NCBI GenBank assembly: GCA_033439795.1
Contig: JAUTDP010000006.1
Span: 2,232,001 to 2,296,000 of the forward strand
From: Sordaria brevicollis
Taxonomy: Eukaryota; Ascomycota; Sordariomycetes; Sordariales; Sordariaceae
Direction of reading: 5' to 3'
DNA length: 64,000 nt
Shown here: positions 43,815-56,570 of the stretch, piece after piece
Layout of the letters: every line of letters begins with the position of its first letter
How positions within the stretch are numbered: the stretch's first letter is position 1
The notes under the pieces: generated by a model
The model's database searches: none
The model's input: the letters and a program-made list of their open reading frames with translations, nothing else
Told to the model about the DNA's origin: nothing
Program-made: the position numbers and the translations under genes

Positions 43815-44984
43815 ACAGAAATTCGGGAGAGGTACCTCTACTTCCTCACGGTCTCATCCGACAACGCCCTCAGGAATTTTCCTTCCGAGTCCTCGCCAGT
43901 GAGCTGGAAATGGAGCTGAAGACACCCTTGCTCCTCGCGCTGCCTTTCGTCTACTACGGCACCTCAGGTCCGAGCCTACTACTCTCCACAAGCATTCCAT
44001 CCTTTCTGTTAGTCCACTCACACTGCAGCTCCCGACGTGCGAGTCCAAACCTCAAGTCTTCTCGTGCCCGTCCTTCAATTGCGCTGTCCCCCAATGGACA
44101 GAAAGCCAGCAAAACCAGATCCTGACGCAAGTTTGTTGGCCATCATATTTGGAGTGTATACCTGTAGCAGAAGGCAGCAGAAAGCAACGAGTGTAGCGTA
44201 GAAACTTGCACCTGGACAAAACCCATGGCAGAAGATGCATCAAGCGAGCAGTTTTCTGGGAGAAACTATTCTAACTCGGAACTCGCTCAGACGTCACGGT
44301 CATCGACTGTGGCTCATATTTTAATCGGGAGAGTACCTCTATGATGAAGTGAGCTAGAAGCACCAAGGTTGAACAACAGACACTGCAGCAAATGAAGGGT
44401 TAGAAGGGGCGAAGATGTTTGAAAGACCATGTAGTTCGGGCTTCAAGTGATCACTTTGGACAGGGGGCATTGAAGCGGGAGGTAAGGTGGCTTCACTGCT
44501 TCACTGCATGTCACTTCGAGTTTTCGTCAAGGCCTTTTCACTCTAGGCCCTTTGACTCTAGGACCGAAGAACTTCAGATCTTGAGGCCCACCGTTGTATC
44601 TGCCTGTCTTCGAGTGAACATCATCACGGCAGTCGTCACATTAAACCAGTTCAATACCAAGAAAGCCAGTGGAATACATAGAGGTAGAGAAAGCTATGTG
44701 AATGATATGCTGCGATTGACCGATTTATCTCACTAATGCCTGCCCTAGTGTCAGGTCTTCCATCATCATTTTCCCATTTTCCGTTACGCCATTTATCGCC
44801 TGCCTTGCCCCCAATCCATGGCTGAGATGACCACCAAACATTTCTTATTGAAAGCAAATCATGGCAAGCCTCCTATGAGGGTATTCCCTCCACTTAATAC
44901 CTATGCTAATGACGGAATGCATCCTCCCATGCTCATTAAAAACCCATCCCAGAAAGCAAGACAAACCATAAGAACAGAACCAAC
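43815..44984. other. Interval between the MITE and the scc2 3' end
   Basis: About 1.2 kb with no convincing gene. It contains an AGAGGTACCTCT-like palindromic core near 43,829-43,840 that also occurs at about 43,004-43,015 on the other side of the MITE. It should include the scc2 3' UTR at its right end. Confidence 0.45.
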
Positions 44985-47900
44985 TCAAAGCCAGTCAGAC
45001 TCCATCTCATCATGCTGTTGGCTCGCCTCAGGCAACGGATTCTTCCTAGGTCTGCCGCGCTTCTTCGGCGGCCCCTGCGGTCCCTTAGAACTGCTCCTTG
45101 GAGGTCTTCCTCTCCTCTTCGGGGCAGGCGATCCGTTCGGGCCTGTGGCGCTGGCTTTCCTTTTCCTTCCTCTACCAGGACCGGCACCCGGGCCAGCCTC
45201 ATCATATTCATCCTCTTCAGCCCCGCTCGGCGGTGTTCCGGCGTCCATCATGTCTTCATCCTCATCATCATCCTGAACAAGAAATTCCTTGTCAACATTC
45301 ATCAGCTCCACGAATGCTTTGCATGTCTGCATCATGCGCTCGCGTGAACTGAGACCGGTCATGATAGTACCAATCTCCTCCCACACCTTGTCGCCGGTGA
45401 CGCCCTGGACCTTGACCGGTGCCCGAGAGAGGTCTTTACCCTGGATCTTGGCCTTTTGCTCGCGACGGTTGGTGCCCATGTTGTAGACGCGGCGGAGATA
45501 GGTGCGGACCTCCCAAAGGGCGAGAAGGATCATGGACCCTGCTGTCAACTGGCGGAGGCGCTGGATGTCGATATCGGGGAGTGCTGGCTGAATGGACTGG
45601 GCAAGGTCCATCGGTTGTCCATCGGGCTGCTCTCCAGGTGCGGGAGTCGGTACAAAGGTTGGCTCAGGTTCAGTCGCGGGCGCATCGATGGCATCCATGC
45701 GGACCTGGAAGACCTCCGACTCAATGATCTGAGCTATGGTTGAACCGGTTGACGTGACCAGCTTCTCCATTGTGTAGACGGTAGACTGAAGTTCGCCCAC
45801 CGTCATGTATTCGAAGAAAGCCATATTTTCGATGATGAAACGGGCATACTGGACGTGAGGAGGGATTTCCTCGCCCGTCAGTTCGAGCTTCGACACCTCA
45901 AAGTCCACTTGAGTACAAATCTTCTCAAGGAACTTTTGACGATTCTTGGATTTGCTGATCTTGAGCACTTCCATCATGAGATGAAGCTTAGGGGTGAATG
46001 GGTTGACTGTCGCGCCACGCGGATCCTTGACGATATCCCGCTGATATGCGAAAGCTGACTGTATCGCCTTGACGTATTCGCGTTCAACAACAGTTTCATG
46101 CTTGCCATGAAGGGACTTGTGCTCCAGAAAGGCGAGCTCAGAGATACGGGGATTAGACGAGGTCTCTAGAGTAATGAACGTTACGCCCGTTTCCTTTGGA
46201 TGAACCAGACCTTGGCGGTTGATGCTGGCGAGGACCTCAACTGCGAGGAAAGCATGCTCGTCCTGAGTCGCAGTGGCAATGCGGATGATCTCCTTAAGGA
46301 ACCGGTGAGTGGTTGCACTAGCCACATCATCATAGTTCGTGCCTCCAATCACAGTCAGCTCGCGTTTCTTTTTGCCTTTGCCATCGCCGGCCCCAGTGTC
46401 CGGTGCTTGTTCGGATCTTTTCTCCTCCGTAAAGAGGAACTCCTTGAAAGAACGCAAGATCATCGATTCTAGTACCGGGTTTTGCTCGTCAAAGACTTGC
46501 TGGAATGTCGTGTAGATGTTGGCGGCCACATAATTCCTTGGAGCGGACTGGCACACCAAGCCAACCGAGTCGAGTGCCGCTTTACGCACGTCCAAAGGTT
46601 GGATAGGGGACGCGAATGGTACCACAATGTCAACCATCAGCTTTGATATCGAATCTCCTGTCATCTTAGGACCAAGCTTCGACTTGAAAAGGTCTACATG
46701 ACTGTCAAGATTGCAGTGCTTGCCAATCATACCCACGATCAGTGAGTATCGTTCAAATTGTTTTCTCGGCATCCCCTCCAACGGCTTGTTCGGATTGGTG
46801 ACACGCATATGATTGATGGCCACCAAACTGGAGCACACAAGTCTTGCGAGATTGTCCGAGTTGTCTAGACGTTCGCTGATGATCCAGAGACATGCCACGA
46901 TATCATCCAGCAAGATTCTCGTGACCTTCGGAACAGCAGGCAAGAGCTTGTTACGCACATCCGTCAGGAATTCGTTATGCACACTCGAGACTTGTGGCAA
47001 AACCAGTTTGTAGATGACAACGACAGCCCTCGACACAACTAGGTCTTCGCTGCTGTTCATGCTGTCAATATGAGGCTTGAGAAGTCGAAGCTGCTCAAAG
47101 GTGAAAAGGCTAGGATCAGCTTTCGCAAAAATTTGAAGGACTGTCAGAGCATCGCGACCCGAAGGGACAGATGAATCTCCCGATTCAGGGTTGTCCACTA
47201 GCTCGAACATGCTGGCAACCAGCTTTCTGCAAACTTCCAGCGATGCCGCTGCGGATTTTGAATCCGGTGCCAGAAGCGTCTGCAAGACTTTGTCCAACAC
47301 GTTGGTGACGTTTCCTTGCTTGACGGTCTGAACCATCAAAGCCACGTGGTCAGAAAGGGATATCTGAGACAAGGCAGAGTTCTCGCCCTCCATGAAGGGG
47401 GTAAACCATATCTCTTCGATAACCTGGCGAGCCAGGTCCCTTACGCTTTCCTCCGGGTCTTGCACACGGTGAAGCAGACCGTTAGCAATGGCGCTACGGA
47501 TGGTCTTACTTTTGTTACGAAGGTAGATATCCTTGGCGAGTTTCATAGCGCGTTTTCTGACACCTGGTCCCGCATCAATAAAGCGATCAACCACAGTTCC
47601 GATCATCTTGCTCTCCAACTCTGGCCTCATACTGATACACTTGCCAATAAGGCCGAGCGCCGAGTCTCGAACTTGAGTTGAAGAGTCGTTTGAGCAGCGT
47701 AGGATAAGCTGGACCACTACAGAGTCGCCATCGAGAATAGACGGGTCGGTCTCCAAAACCTGATTGATACTTTTCAAACTCTTGCTCCTGACTGTCGGCT
47801 GGTCGCTAGCCATCGAACCGAGTAAGATGTTGAGAATGGCGCTGAAGGATTCGCATAACTGCGACCTTAGCAGTGTGATGGAATATGAAAGTTTGGCCTG

Positions 47901-50900
47901 GTTAGGTGACACTTTCTTGAAGGAGTATTCGTTGGAGAGCCATCGGCGATCTTGGATCATTTGCCGCAGCCTGTAAGCCAGTCTGCCAAACTCTTGATCG
48001 CGCTCGCGGTCATCATCTTCGCAAGAATCGTACCCAGCGCAAACCTTTGTGCCCCAATCGGAGATTATGAAGCTGATGGCGCTTGCGAGATGGGGATCCT
48101 CATTAAAGCGGCTCTCGAGCCATTCCAAGGTCGCTCGATAGGGACCAACCCAGGCAACCATCGTCTCCGGGCGCGAACGCAACTCCAGTGCTGCGGCAGC
48201 AAGATCTGAGAGGAAAAGCCCCAGTTCGTCCGCATCCCTAGCGTCCAGGGTGTTCGCCGTCTTCCGGACATGACTGCGGAGCTTGGAGATCGCAGCACCC
48301 ATGGTGCCCATGAGTTCGAGAGCCATATTTTTGGCTGTGACACTCGTCTTGTCACCTTCGACCAGCTTGACCATCATGAAGTTTAGCAGACGAAGCAGAA
48401 GTTCTGCTGCTGGCCAATCTGGGTTGTCCATGCATGTCGTGAAATCCTCCACAAAGAGATCGAGGAGGTTACGGTAAGGAGTATCGCCGGATTTTGTGGA
48501 TGTCAGCGCACGGTTGACGATGAAGTTGACAACATAAGAAGCATTGCGCTTAGCCGTGTCCATCAAAGGCGTCGCAAGAGCGGTAAGCTCTTGGATAGCA
48601 GTCGAATGCTGGATTGCGCCGTGATCCTCATCCCGGATACCGAACGACAGCTGCTTTCCGGCGGTAACCGCGCCGGCCAGTTCATCATCTTCTGCGTCAT
48701 CATCTGCGCGAAGAGCCTTGCCTCCGTGTGTCTTAGCCTCATCAACTTGTCCGGCACTCGTTTGGACCAATCGCATGATCAAGGCGGAGACCGGCTGTAT
48801 GCTGTTTCCATCAACCAGCTTGAATGTCCTGGCCCGCTTTCCCAGAGGCAGTTTTTCCAGTGAAGTCAAAATCTCGTCAAAGATGCCTTGTCGCTGGGCA
48901 GGATTCAAATGGAAAATTTGTGAAAGCATATCCATAGCTACCAGGCGGAAGCCATCGAACTTCTGGGTATCGAGAACCGACTCCCTTTCGGCATGAGCAG
49001 TCTCGAGGAAAATAAGTTGCGAAGCCGTGAACTCCAGAGTGTTGGTGACCGTATCCGATGTGTCGATTTTGGCCAAGAGTACTGACATCTGTGAGAACAA
49101 CTTTTGACTGTCGTTGAAAAGCGATGCAATCCTCTTCTTGTGGGAGGATAGCAACTTGAAGAGCTCTGCGGTATTATCGGAACTCCTCAACTCAGCGATG
49201 GGAATCACGATACCGTCCATTACCCTCTTGAACAAGTTCAATGACTGATCAATTGTATCCTCGGAGTATAGCTGCTTGTCCTCACGCCCTCCACACATCA
49301 TACGTAACGCTGTCCTAGCAGCTTTGAGCGCGGTTTCTAGCGCGGGCAGCTGCTGAACCCACGAATCAACATCCGCTGGGACCCATGACTCCTCAACCTT
49401 GATCTCCAAGGAGTCGGCTTGTTTCAAGGCATTCTCGCAGAAGCGGAGCAGGCGAAGAAGATCCTGGAGTGGAACCTTGTGAAAACAGTTTAGTTGAATG
49501 ACCTTTGCAAGCAGCGTTTGGGCCTTGGTCTGGCACACAGCAGACAGCGTGCTTTCCCCATCAACGGTCAGCATCACCCATTCGTTCGATGTGCGATTAT
49601 GAACAGCGTGATTCTCTGCCTCGAAAATTTGTTGTAGGAAAACTTTCAGCTCGTGAAGGGCAGCGTTGCTTCGCTGTTGGAAACCCAGGCTCTCCCCATA
49701 TAACTCTTCGTCTAGGTCTTCCCGTTTCTGCTTCCGTTCTGAAAGGTTGACTGGCTCATCAGGCTCATCAGGAACGGCCATATACTCACTCTTGTTAAAA
49801 GTAGCATGAGGCAGCTCGATGGCAATAGCAACAGCTGGTCGTTGAGAGCCGGAGGGGGCCTGAGAAGTAGACTTTGTCGGACTAACAACAAGAGGCCGCG
49901 CAGGATGAGCAGCTACCTCTTCGCTTGGCTGCTTCGGGGGCGCGGGTGGAGCTAACTCGGGAGGCGCCGAAAGTGTAGGTTGCTGTGGTTCTGACAGAGG
50001 GGGTGCCGGCTGGATGGGCGCAAACTGAGGCGGAGGTTGAGAAGCAGGTGGTGGCCGGGTTGAGACTGGCGGCTCGCTGGACGCAACTCCCTGGCTCGAA
50101 CTGGCTTGAAGAGCCGCCTGTGCCCTTTCGAGTTCGGCCCTGGTTGGTAATACTATTTCAAACCGGGCCCGGTTTTGCGAATGCGCTTGACGGTTCTTTG
50201 GGGCGTTGGTAGGAGTTTGTCTCTCCGCTCTCTGTTCGACTTTCGGTGGAGGGACTGGTGACTCCTGCTTGATGGGTACGGGCGTGATGCGCTCGACCTT
50301 TGGTTGCTGACCGTCTGCGGAGGTCATGCCGGGGGTGTCTGGCGTGGGATACCTGAACGGTATTGACGTCTGCTCGAAAACCATCCTTGCAAATGGAGAG
50401 AGTGTAGATGCCAACGAGGCTGTTGGAGCGACAGCAGAAGGAATTCCACTGGCTGATATTTTTGGCCCGGTTTTAAACTTGCTGTAGAGGTGGTCAGTCC
50501 CATCTCTTCCTCACTTCCTCGTCAAAACGTACAACTCTGTGATATTTGCCCTTTCTATCAAGTGTTGGACCTGGCCAAGAGTTTGTTGAACGCGTTTGCT
50601 CGGCCCTGCTGTGTTCAGAAGTTCTTGGTTGAGGCCATCAAAGTCTTGAGTGTTGAGGAGATCGATTACACTAGGTGCGGGCGACGCGGCTCCGATCGAA
50701 GGTGTAGGCAAGATACCTGAAGGTTGAAGCATGTATGGTTAGAATTGGAGTAAAGCTTCACTTTCGGTTGAAGACCTTGGACAAAGAAGAGGGGGCATAT
50801 CCATGACGATATACGGGAGACGACAGCAAACACGGAGTGTCGCAGAGTTGGGATGGTAGGATCTTACTTGGGTCGAAAGGTACAATCGAGGTGAATGGCG

Positions 50901-51045
50901 TATACGGCAGAGCTTCGTAAAGAGCGAAGGGTCTCGTGAATCCCCCAGCTTGTTGCGTCGACGAGGACGCCGGCGCGCCCTGTGAGCCATGGCGTTCCTC
51001 AGTGTTTGGATCCATATTATGATATGGTGGTTGCTGGTACGCCAT
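44985..51045 (-). CDS. scc2: Cohesin loader Scc2/Mis4/Nipped-B
   Basis: Large HEAT-repeat protein that, with Scc4/Mau2, loads cohesin onto chromosomes. Exons 51045-50868, 50716-50533 and 50481-44985 join in frame to 1952 aa. The ATG at 51045 (MAYQQPPYH) precedes conserved-looking N-terminal segments (LYEALPYTPFTSIVPFDPS, then SVIDLLNTQDFDGLNQELL) of the type used for Scc4 binding. Residues about 180-340 are Pro/Gln-rich. HEAT-type helices follow, for example STQVRDSALGLIGKCISMR and DAGPGVRKRAMKLAKDIY, and the Nipped-B C-terminal region (HLMMEVLKISKSKNRQKFLE). The last 80 residues are acidic then basic, with two AT-hook cores (RRGRPPR and KKRGRPRK) at about 1910-1916 and 1927-1934. It is divergent from rpa12, with about 1.1 kb between starts. 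Confidence 0.94.
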
Positions 51046-52183
51046 TGTTGCTGCTTGGTCACTTTGACAGCAGCATTAGCGCATCGTGATCGCGATGGTG
51101 GTAGTCGGCACAAATGTCGTCCCAGCCGGAGGGCATCGGCGGCGGAAGCAGCAGCGGTAGTAGATGCACGTCAGGACTCGGAGCCCAAAGTTCAGATGAG
51201 AAAGCAGGTCGTTGCCATGCGAACGGACGCTTTCGGCAGAATCGTATCGTCGCGAAGGGCCTTTGTCTCGGGGATTGGTCTGGGCGCGTCGGGAGTTGGG
51301 GGGAGAAATGGACGTCAAGGAAATAGAATCAAGCTACAGGCAGAGGTATGTCCATGTCGCTTCAATTTTTTCCACCGGCAACCCAAGAGAATGATGGAAA
51401 AAAGGACGGAAATTAGGGTCGGGGACGATAAAGATACCCAATATCGATGTTGAAGTTCTCAAGGAAGGTGTGGTTACTGGTTCAGGTACCCAAAGTCCAG
51501 GAAAGTCCAATGGATCCAAATGTTTCCCCAGATCCGCAAAGCAGGGCAGGCGCAATCCAATGGAACCAACCAACAACGCCAACACGGGAAACAGCCCTGT
51601 GAGCTTGGTAGGCACGGCGCGCGGTAACGCTAATTCGAGTCCCCGAACCCCGGTCCGTAGCACCTGCCATGCCGTGCCGTGGCCGCTCCGTGCTCGCCCA
51701 GCTTGCCCTGGATTTGTGTGTGTTGGCGCGCTCGTGCTTGCCGCGACCGGCTTGCAATCCAGTGCCCAGGGCAGAAACACGGCCTGCGTTGAAGCCTGGC
51801 GGTTTATGGTCCCACTTGCCGTGTCAGTGTAGTGTGCGTGATTGTGCGGTTGTGCTTTTCGTCGGCGTCGTCACTCTCGTCATTGCCCGTTGGTGACCCG
51901 GTGCTAGCCTACCCCGGTCTTCATTGTCGCTGCCGTTTCCGCTGCCAAGCTTTGCCTGCCGCAAGCAAGACCGGGAGGGTCCCAAATTTTCCAGCACCCC
52001 AATCAATTGCTATCGTTTGCCGTCCCATCGATCGTCGCGCAGGCCCCGTTGTAAATATTGAAGCCCGCTTGCATACCGAACCGAATTGTTTACTGCGAAA
52101 AACAACAGAGAGCCAACCCGACGACGTTGAACCAGTCAAACCACCATCACAGCACATACCACCCCTGACAAAACGAAGCAACA
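51046..52183. promoter_or_regulatory. Divergent scc2 / rpa12 promoter region
   Basis: 1138 bp between the two start codons. ORFs within it are short and mostly use non-ATG starts. No specific binding site is recognised. The last 100 bp (CAACAACAGAGAGCC..., ACAAAACG...) look like the rpa12 leader. Confidence 0.5.
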
Positions 52184-52726
52184 ATGGCTGCCATCGGATC
52201 CCTCATCTTCTGCACAGACTGCGGCAACCTCTTGCCCGTCTCCAAGGGCAGCGAGAAGAACATCCTTCACTGCGAGTGCTGCGGCGCTGAGAACAGAGGT
52301 GCGCAATGCGAAATTTCCTCTTGCTCATCCCGTCTTTGTTGTGTTTGGAATGAGATCAGGAAGCTGGTTTGTAGATCAAACAGCTGACCATTCGTCTCGT
52401 TTCACAGATCGTCCTTCCAGAACGGTCGTGACCAAGTCGAAGCCGTCCGATTTCCCCTCGCTTTTGCGCCAGAAGCTCGATATCGTCCAGACTGTCGTAA
52501 GACACGAGCTCAACACCGAGAGAATCGACTCCAACACGGAATGCCCCAAGTGCGGCAAGCGCGGTATCCGTTACTCCGAAGTTCAGCAGAGAAGTGCAGA
52601 CGAAGGTTCAACAATTCTTTACAACTGCGACTGCGGTGAGAGGTATGAGACGCCCGAAGGTCATAGTTGTGGGTTGGGTTGTCATTGTACTAACTGGGCG
52701 TACGCAGATGGTCGGTCAACAACTGA
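52184..52726 (+). CDS. rpa12: RNA polymerase I subunit Rpa12 (A12.2)
   Basis: Small zinc-binding subunit of RNA polymerase I, needed for transcript cleavage and termination of rRNA synthesis. Exons 52184-52298, 52408-52642 and 52708-52726 give 122 aa, the usual length. The N-terminal zinc ribbon reads CTDCGNLLPVS...CECCGAE. The C-terminal TFIIS-like ribbon has CPKCGKRG, the catalytic acidic hairpin QQRSADEGST and ends NCDCGERWSVNN. The last exon is 19 nt and supplies the expected WSVNN end after a GTATGA donor and TACTAAC branch site, which supports the splice. The final Cys pair is spaced C-x-C; most relatives have C-x2-C. Confidence 0.95.
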
Positions 52727-53045
52727 GCGCAAAGATCGCATCGAGTTACGAATCTGGGATGCTATTTGGGTCACATCGTTTTGGATCAAACGATACTTGG
52801 GACATCTGGCAACGGCATCAGCAGTGGCAAGCCGAGACTTAGTAATGATGGCTTTGCCTTGTTACAACTACTACAACAACGATACCCCTTCTTTTTTGTC
52901 AGGACCTTCAACCAGCAGTCGCATTGGTATTGTCCCGAGAGAGAAAGACACAGAAACTTTTTGCAATACCTATCCGTCCATCCCATGATTCGCCTCGAAA
53001 AGAAACAAGCAACGCAACGGAATAACAACATAATAACATCCAACT
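52727..53045. other. Convergent 3' region of rpa12 and lia1
   Basis: 319 bp between the two stop codons; expected 3' UTRs only. ORFs crossing it read through spliced rpa12 sequence and are not real. Confidence 0.6.
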
Positions 53046-54143
53046 TTACGACGCCTTGGCGGCAACCTCGGGTATCAACGCGTACTCAGCCTGGCCGCTC
53101 TGCTCGAACTCGGCCATGTCCAGCGCAACAATAACACTCTCGCGAACGACCTTCTCCTTGTCGTGGAGGAACTTAAGCAGCGTCTCCTCGACACCCTCCT
53201 CGTCACCAAGACTGCCAAGAGCCTCGGCGGCCTCGTGGCGGACCATGCTGACCTCGTCGAGGTTGCTGAGGGCCTCGGTCAGGGCAGGGATGGAAGCCGG
53301 GTGCGAAAGCTGTCCGAAGACAAAGGCAATCTCGTGGCGGAACAGGGCAGACTTGTCCTTGAGACCCTTGGCAAGGGCCAGGACGGCGGGAACGGCGGTG
53401 GGAAGGTCGGGAGGAGAGGCCAGGTCGCGGAGGGCGAACATGGCGCGGTATCTCTTGAAGAGGGGAAGGGATTCGTCCAGGAGCTTCTTCTCGAGGGTCT
53501 CGACTGTTTGCTTCTCGTCTTCTTCGGGCATGGGAGGGGCGGGATCAACGGAGGCAAAGTCACTAGAAAGGTACATTATGGGTTAGCATAGGCCGCGCAA
53601 ACAATGTTACGCCAATCGATCTGATAGGAAGGAATTGTCCCGTTTGGTGGGAGCAATGTGCATCGTGGTCGCGAATTGTATGTACCTCTGGCGCAGCTTC
53701 TCCTGCCTCCTCTGCTCCGAGTTTTCCCACTCTATCCTGTCGATAGCAATCTCGCAAGTCTCCTTGACGGAAACATCCTCGCCCTCGCGGTTGAGGTACT
53801 TCTGGAGCACGCCCAAGCTCTCGGCATTGCCCAGGGCACCCAGCGCCTCGGCGGCCTCGTGTCTGCACATGTTGTCCTCCTTCAGGTCCTCGAGTACCTG
53901 CGTGAGGTAGGGAATGGCGGCATTGTTGCCAGTCTGTCCGAGGCAGTAGGCCAGCTCGTGCTTGAGGAGAGCCGAGGGGGAAGCGAAACCGGCGGCGATG
54001 GCCTCGATGGCGGCAAGAGCCTCCTCGGTGCCCTTGTTCTGGACGGCAAGGTGCTTGAGCGAGAAGAGGGCGCGGAACCGGATGGGCAGTGGGGTCGTCT
54101 CGGAGCAGAGGCTCTCGCGCAGGCTGGCGATGGTGGCAGACAT
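53046..54143 (-). CDS. lia1: Deoxyhypusine hydroxylase
   Basis: Di-iron HEAT-repeat monooxygenase completing hypusine on eIF5A, cytosolic. Exons 54143-53686 and 53562-53046 give 324 aa, the family's normal length. Eight HEAT-like helices form two halves. The four His-Glu iron ligand pairs are all present: [38 protein letters not shown] and [14 protein letters not shown]. The intron (53563-53685) lies in the linker between halves. The ATG at 54143 ([12 protein letters not shown]) is the start; farther upstream the frame opens only into the 5' UTR. Confidence 0.97.
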
Positions 54144-54781
54144 TGTGGGCGACAAACTTGTTCGAATTCGGTTTTGGAGAATTAAGAACGTAGGGTGAAC
54201 GTGCGACTGGATCGCAATCTGAGCCAGAGAAGAATCAAACAAAAGGGCGTAATCAAGATGAGGAATTGGGTGGGTTGGGAAACAGAGCACTATGGACGAA
54301 GCAGGGCGACAACAGCGATGAATGGATGGGGACTCGTTCAGTTAAGATCATGATCTGATAAGAAAAGCGATCTCAAATCACCTGCTGCAGAGGGGCAGCG
54401 GCCGCCTACAAATGGCACTTTGGCGGGGTGCTTAAAATTTTTAGAGGGGCATTTGCTGGGCGCGATAACGATAAGAGCCTTTTTGGTGGACCTTCTTGGC
54501 CAGCAGGGTTCCATCACAGCCAGGGGCGCATGGGTTTGCTTGGCAAGGGTACCTTAGTACCTATCGAGACGGGCGAAAGCTTCTGGAAGAGTGGAAGAAC
54601 ACTTCAAAGATACACTGAGGGTAGCACGTACAGTAGGACGGTACCGCAGAGAGATAGCTGGCGTGGAGGTCCCTTCTTTGGGGTATATCCAACAGCTGTT
54701 TCCTCAATTGACATCGATCATGACATCTTCTACATGGGTATCGTTTGGTTGTGTTGAAGTCTTCCGGACAAGACTGACTGT
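54144..54781. other. lia1 promoter / Asteroid-gene 3' flank
   Basis: 638 bp between two minus-strand genes. No gene, RNA or repeat is recognised. Confidence 0.55.
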
Positions 54782-56570
54782 CTAGCATTCCGCATCCAAC
54801 AGCGCGAATGGGTTGTTTGAGCGTGGTCTCGCTTCGGGCTCTTGCGAGTTCTTCCGCTTGTTCGACTTCTGTTGCTTTTTGGGTTGCATAATGGCCTCCA
54901 GCTGCGGCACCATATCGTCCTGGTCGGCACAAATCTTCGTCAAGCAAGATAGTCCCTTCTTGTCGATGATTAGTTGGAGCATCTCGGGGAAGTTGAAGAT
55001 GGTTGGGAAATCCGGGAGAGAAGGAAGCTTGGCCAAACAGTGTTGCAGCTCTATCAGGGTGGGAGACAGTCCCTTGCCCTGAGTAGCTGCGTGCTGCATC
55101 ATTTGCTGTAGCATCCTGAGCGAGTAGTACGTTGCCTGACATTGGGCGAGGAAGTGTACAGACTCCCAAGATGTGATATCGAGCTTGCCGTCAACCGCTT
55201 GCTGAAGTAGCTTGAGACTGAGTGGCTGGACCTTGCCCTGGCTAGTCGTCATGGTAACGTCTTGGTAGACGGATAATGTCATCCAAACTGCCTTCGAGTT
55301 CTTCACATCTTTGATGATGGAGGACAAAACATCCTCAAGCACAGCTGCGTCCATCTCAACCTCCGCAATAGGCGGTACCTTGACAGGTGTACCTGCTGAT
55401 GGCTGATCAAGCCTTCTGAATTCGGCAACGGTCGGTATTGGTGATCCAGTGACTGTCTGTAGTATGGCGTATGCCAGCTGTCTGATGTCTTTGCTTGATT
55501 CCCATGCACTGGTTCGTGTCGGGGAGTCCAAGAGGAAAGGGAGGTACATCGCTGGCTTCTTATCCCGGCAGCGGTGAACAATTTCTGATATCCGAGGGTC
55601 CAACACGACGGATGCTTCGACTGTGACCTGGGACCCTGTCTCTGGAGAAAGATACTGCTCCGTGAACTCCTTGTGCGCCCCGGGGTATGCCGCGACTGAG
55701 TACTTGTTCTTGGCCTTCGAGACTGCTTGCTCAAGGGAAATGTGTGGGTCCATCACAAGCTCGAATGCCAAACACGAAAGGCCATCCTCAGGCTGGAGCG
55801 AGAGACGCTCACAGATGTCGGCGCTTTTGAACTGCAAACCAGTAAGCTCGGTGCCGGCTGGATTGGATTCGATATCGGAGAAGAAGACAACGCTTCCGTT
55901 GGATCCAAGGTTATGGACGAGCAGGTCCGAATCAGAAGTCAGAACTGTGCCGCTGTGTTCCCGAACATATTCGGCGCAGAACACATCCGCTTCCCCAGGA
56001 ACAACCTTTGTTTGCAAGGCGTAATGCTCGGAGTATCTCAAGGCGTCGATAATGGAAGGAACGAGGAAGGCCGGTGGCGGCGGGCTCGCTCCGCTGTGAC
56101 TTGGTTGCGCCTCGGGAAATAGGCTGACGTTCCTGTTGGAATTCCAGCCACTACGGCCTTGCGTGACTCCATTTGCATATTTTCTATGGAAATTTTGCAA
56201 GTCCTTGGAGGTTTTCATAAGCCTTTTGGTCCGCTCGTCCAACTTGGACGTGGGTAGATAGCCATCAAAGAATATCCTCGAACTTGAAAGCCATGTCGAC
56301 CATTAGTATTGAAGTAAAGTGGTTGGGACCAAGGAGTGTCAGTTACATGGTAAGGCCGCATGCTCTTATTTTGTCGAGCCACTCAAGAGTAGTTCGACCA
56401 AGCAACTCATATGTTGGCTGCTCGAAGGGACTGTTCTTGATGGTTTTAATTCGGCAGAGGTTCAGGATATGATAAGCAAGTGCAGGCCCGTCGATGACCA
56501 GAGTGCTCGGTTGGATTGGCCCTCGCTGGGCAAATGGCTCCAGATGTTTCCTGAGATGTGGAATGCCCAT
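54782..56570 (-). CDS. XPG/FEN1-like nuclease-fold protein, Asteroid family
   Basis: Two exons, 56570-56347 and 56282-54782, encode 574 aa. The N-terminal XPG-type domain begins MGIPHLRKHLEPF and has the metal-site Asp in LVIDGPALAYHIL; exon 2 opens SRIFFDGYLPTSKLDERTKR. The XPG-I part follows: VPGEADVFCAEYVRE and VLTSDSDLLVHNLG, with the acidic residues of the active site present. The remainder is helical and ends in a Lys/Arg-rich tail (KKQQKSNKRKN). Asteroid proteins share the FEN1 fold, but their activity is poorly established. The 64-nt intron splits an Ile codon. It is divergent from the PRPP synthetase gene. Confidence 0.88.

Noticed and set aside
36537..45000. RIP-mutated repeat relic as explanation for the gene-poor stretch
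   Set aside because: Base composition is mixed and TpA is not obviously enriched outside the MITE interior.
50412..50414. Apparent scc2 start at this codon in the long single exon
   Set aside because: The codon is TTG. The reading frame continues through two upstream introns to a proper ATG at 51045.
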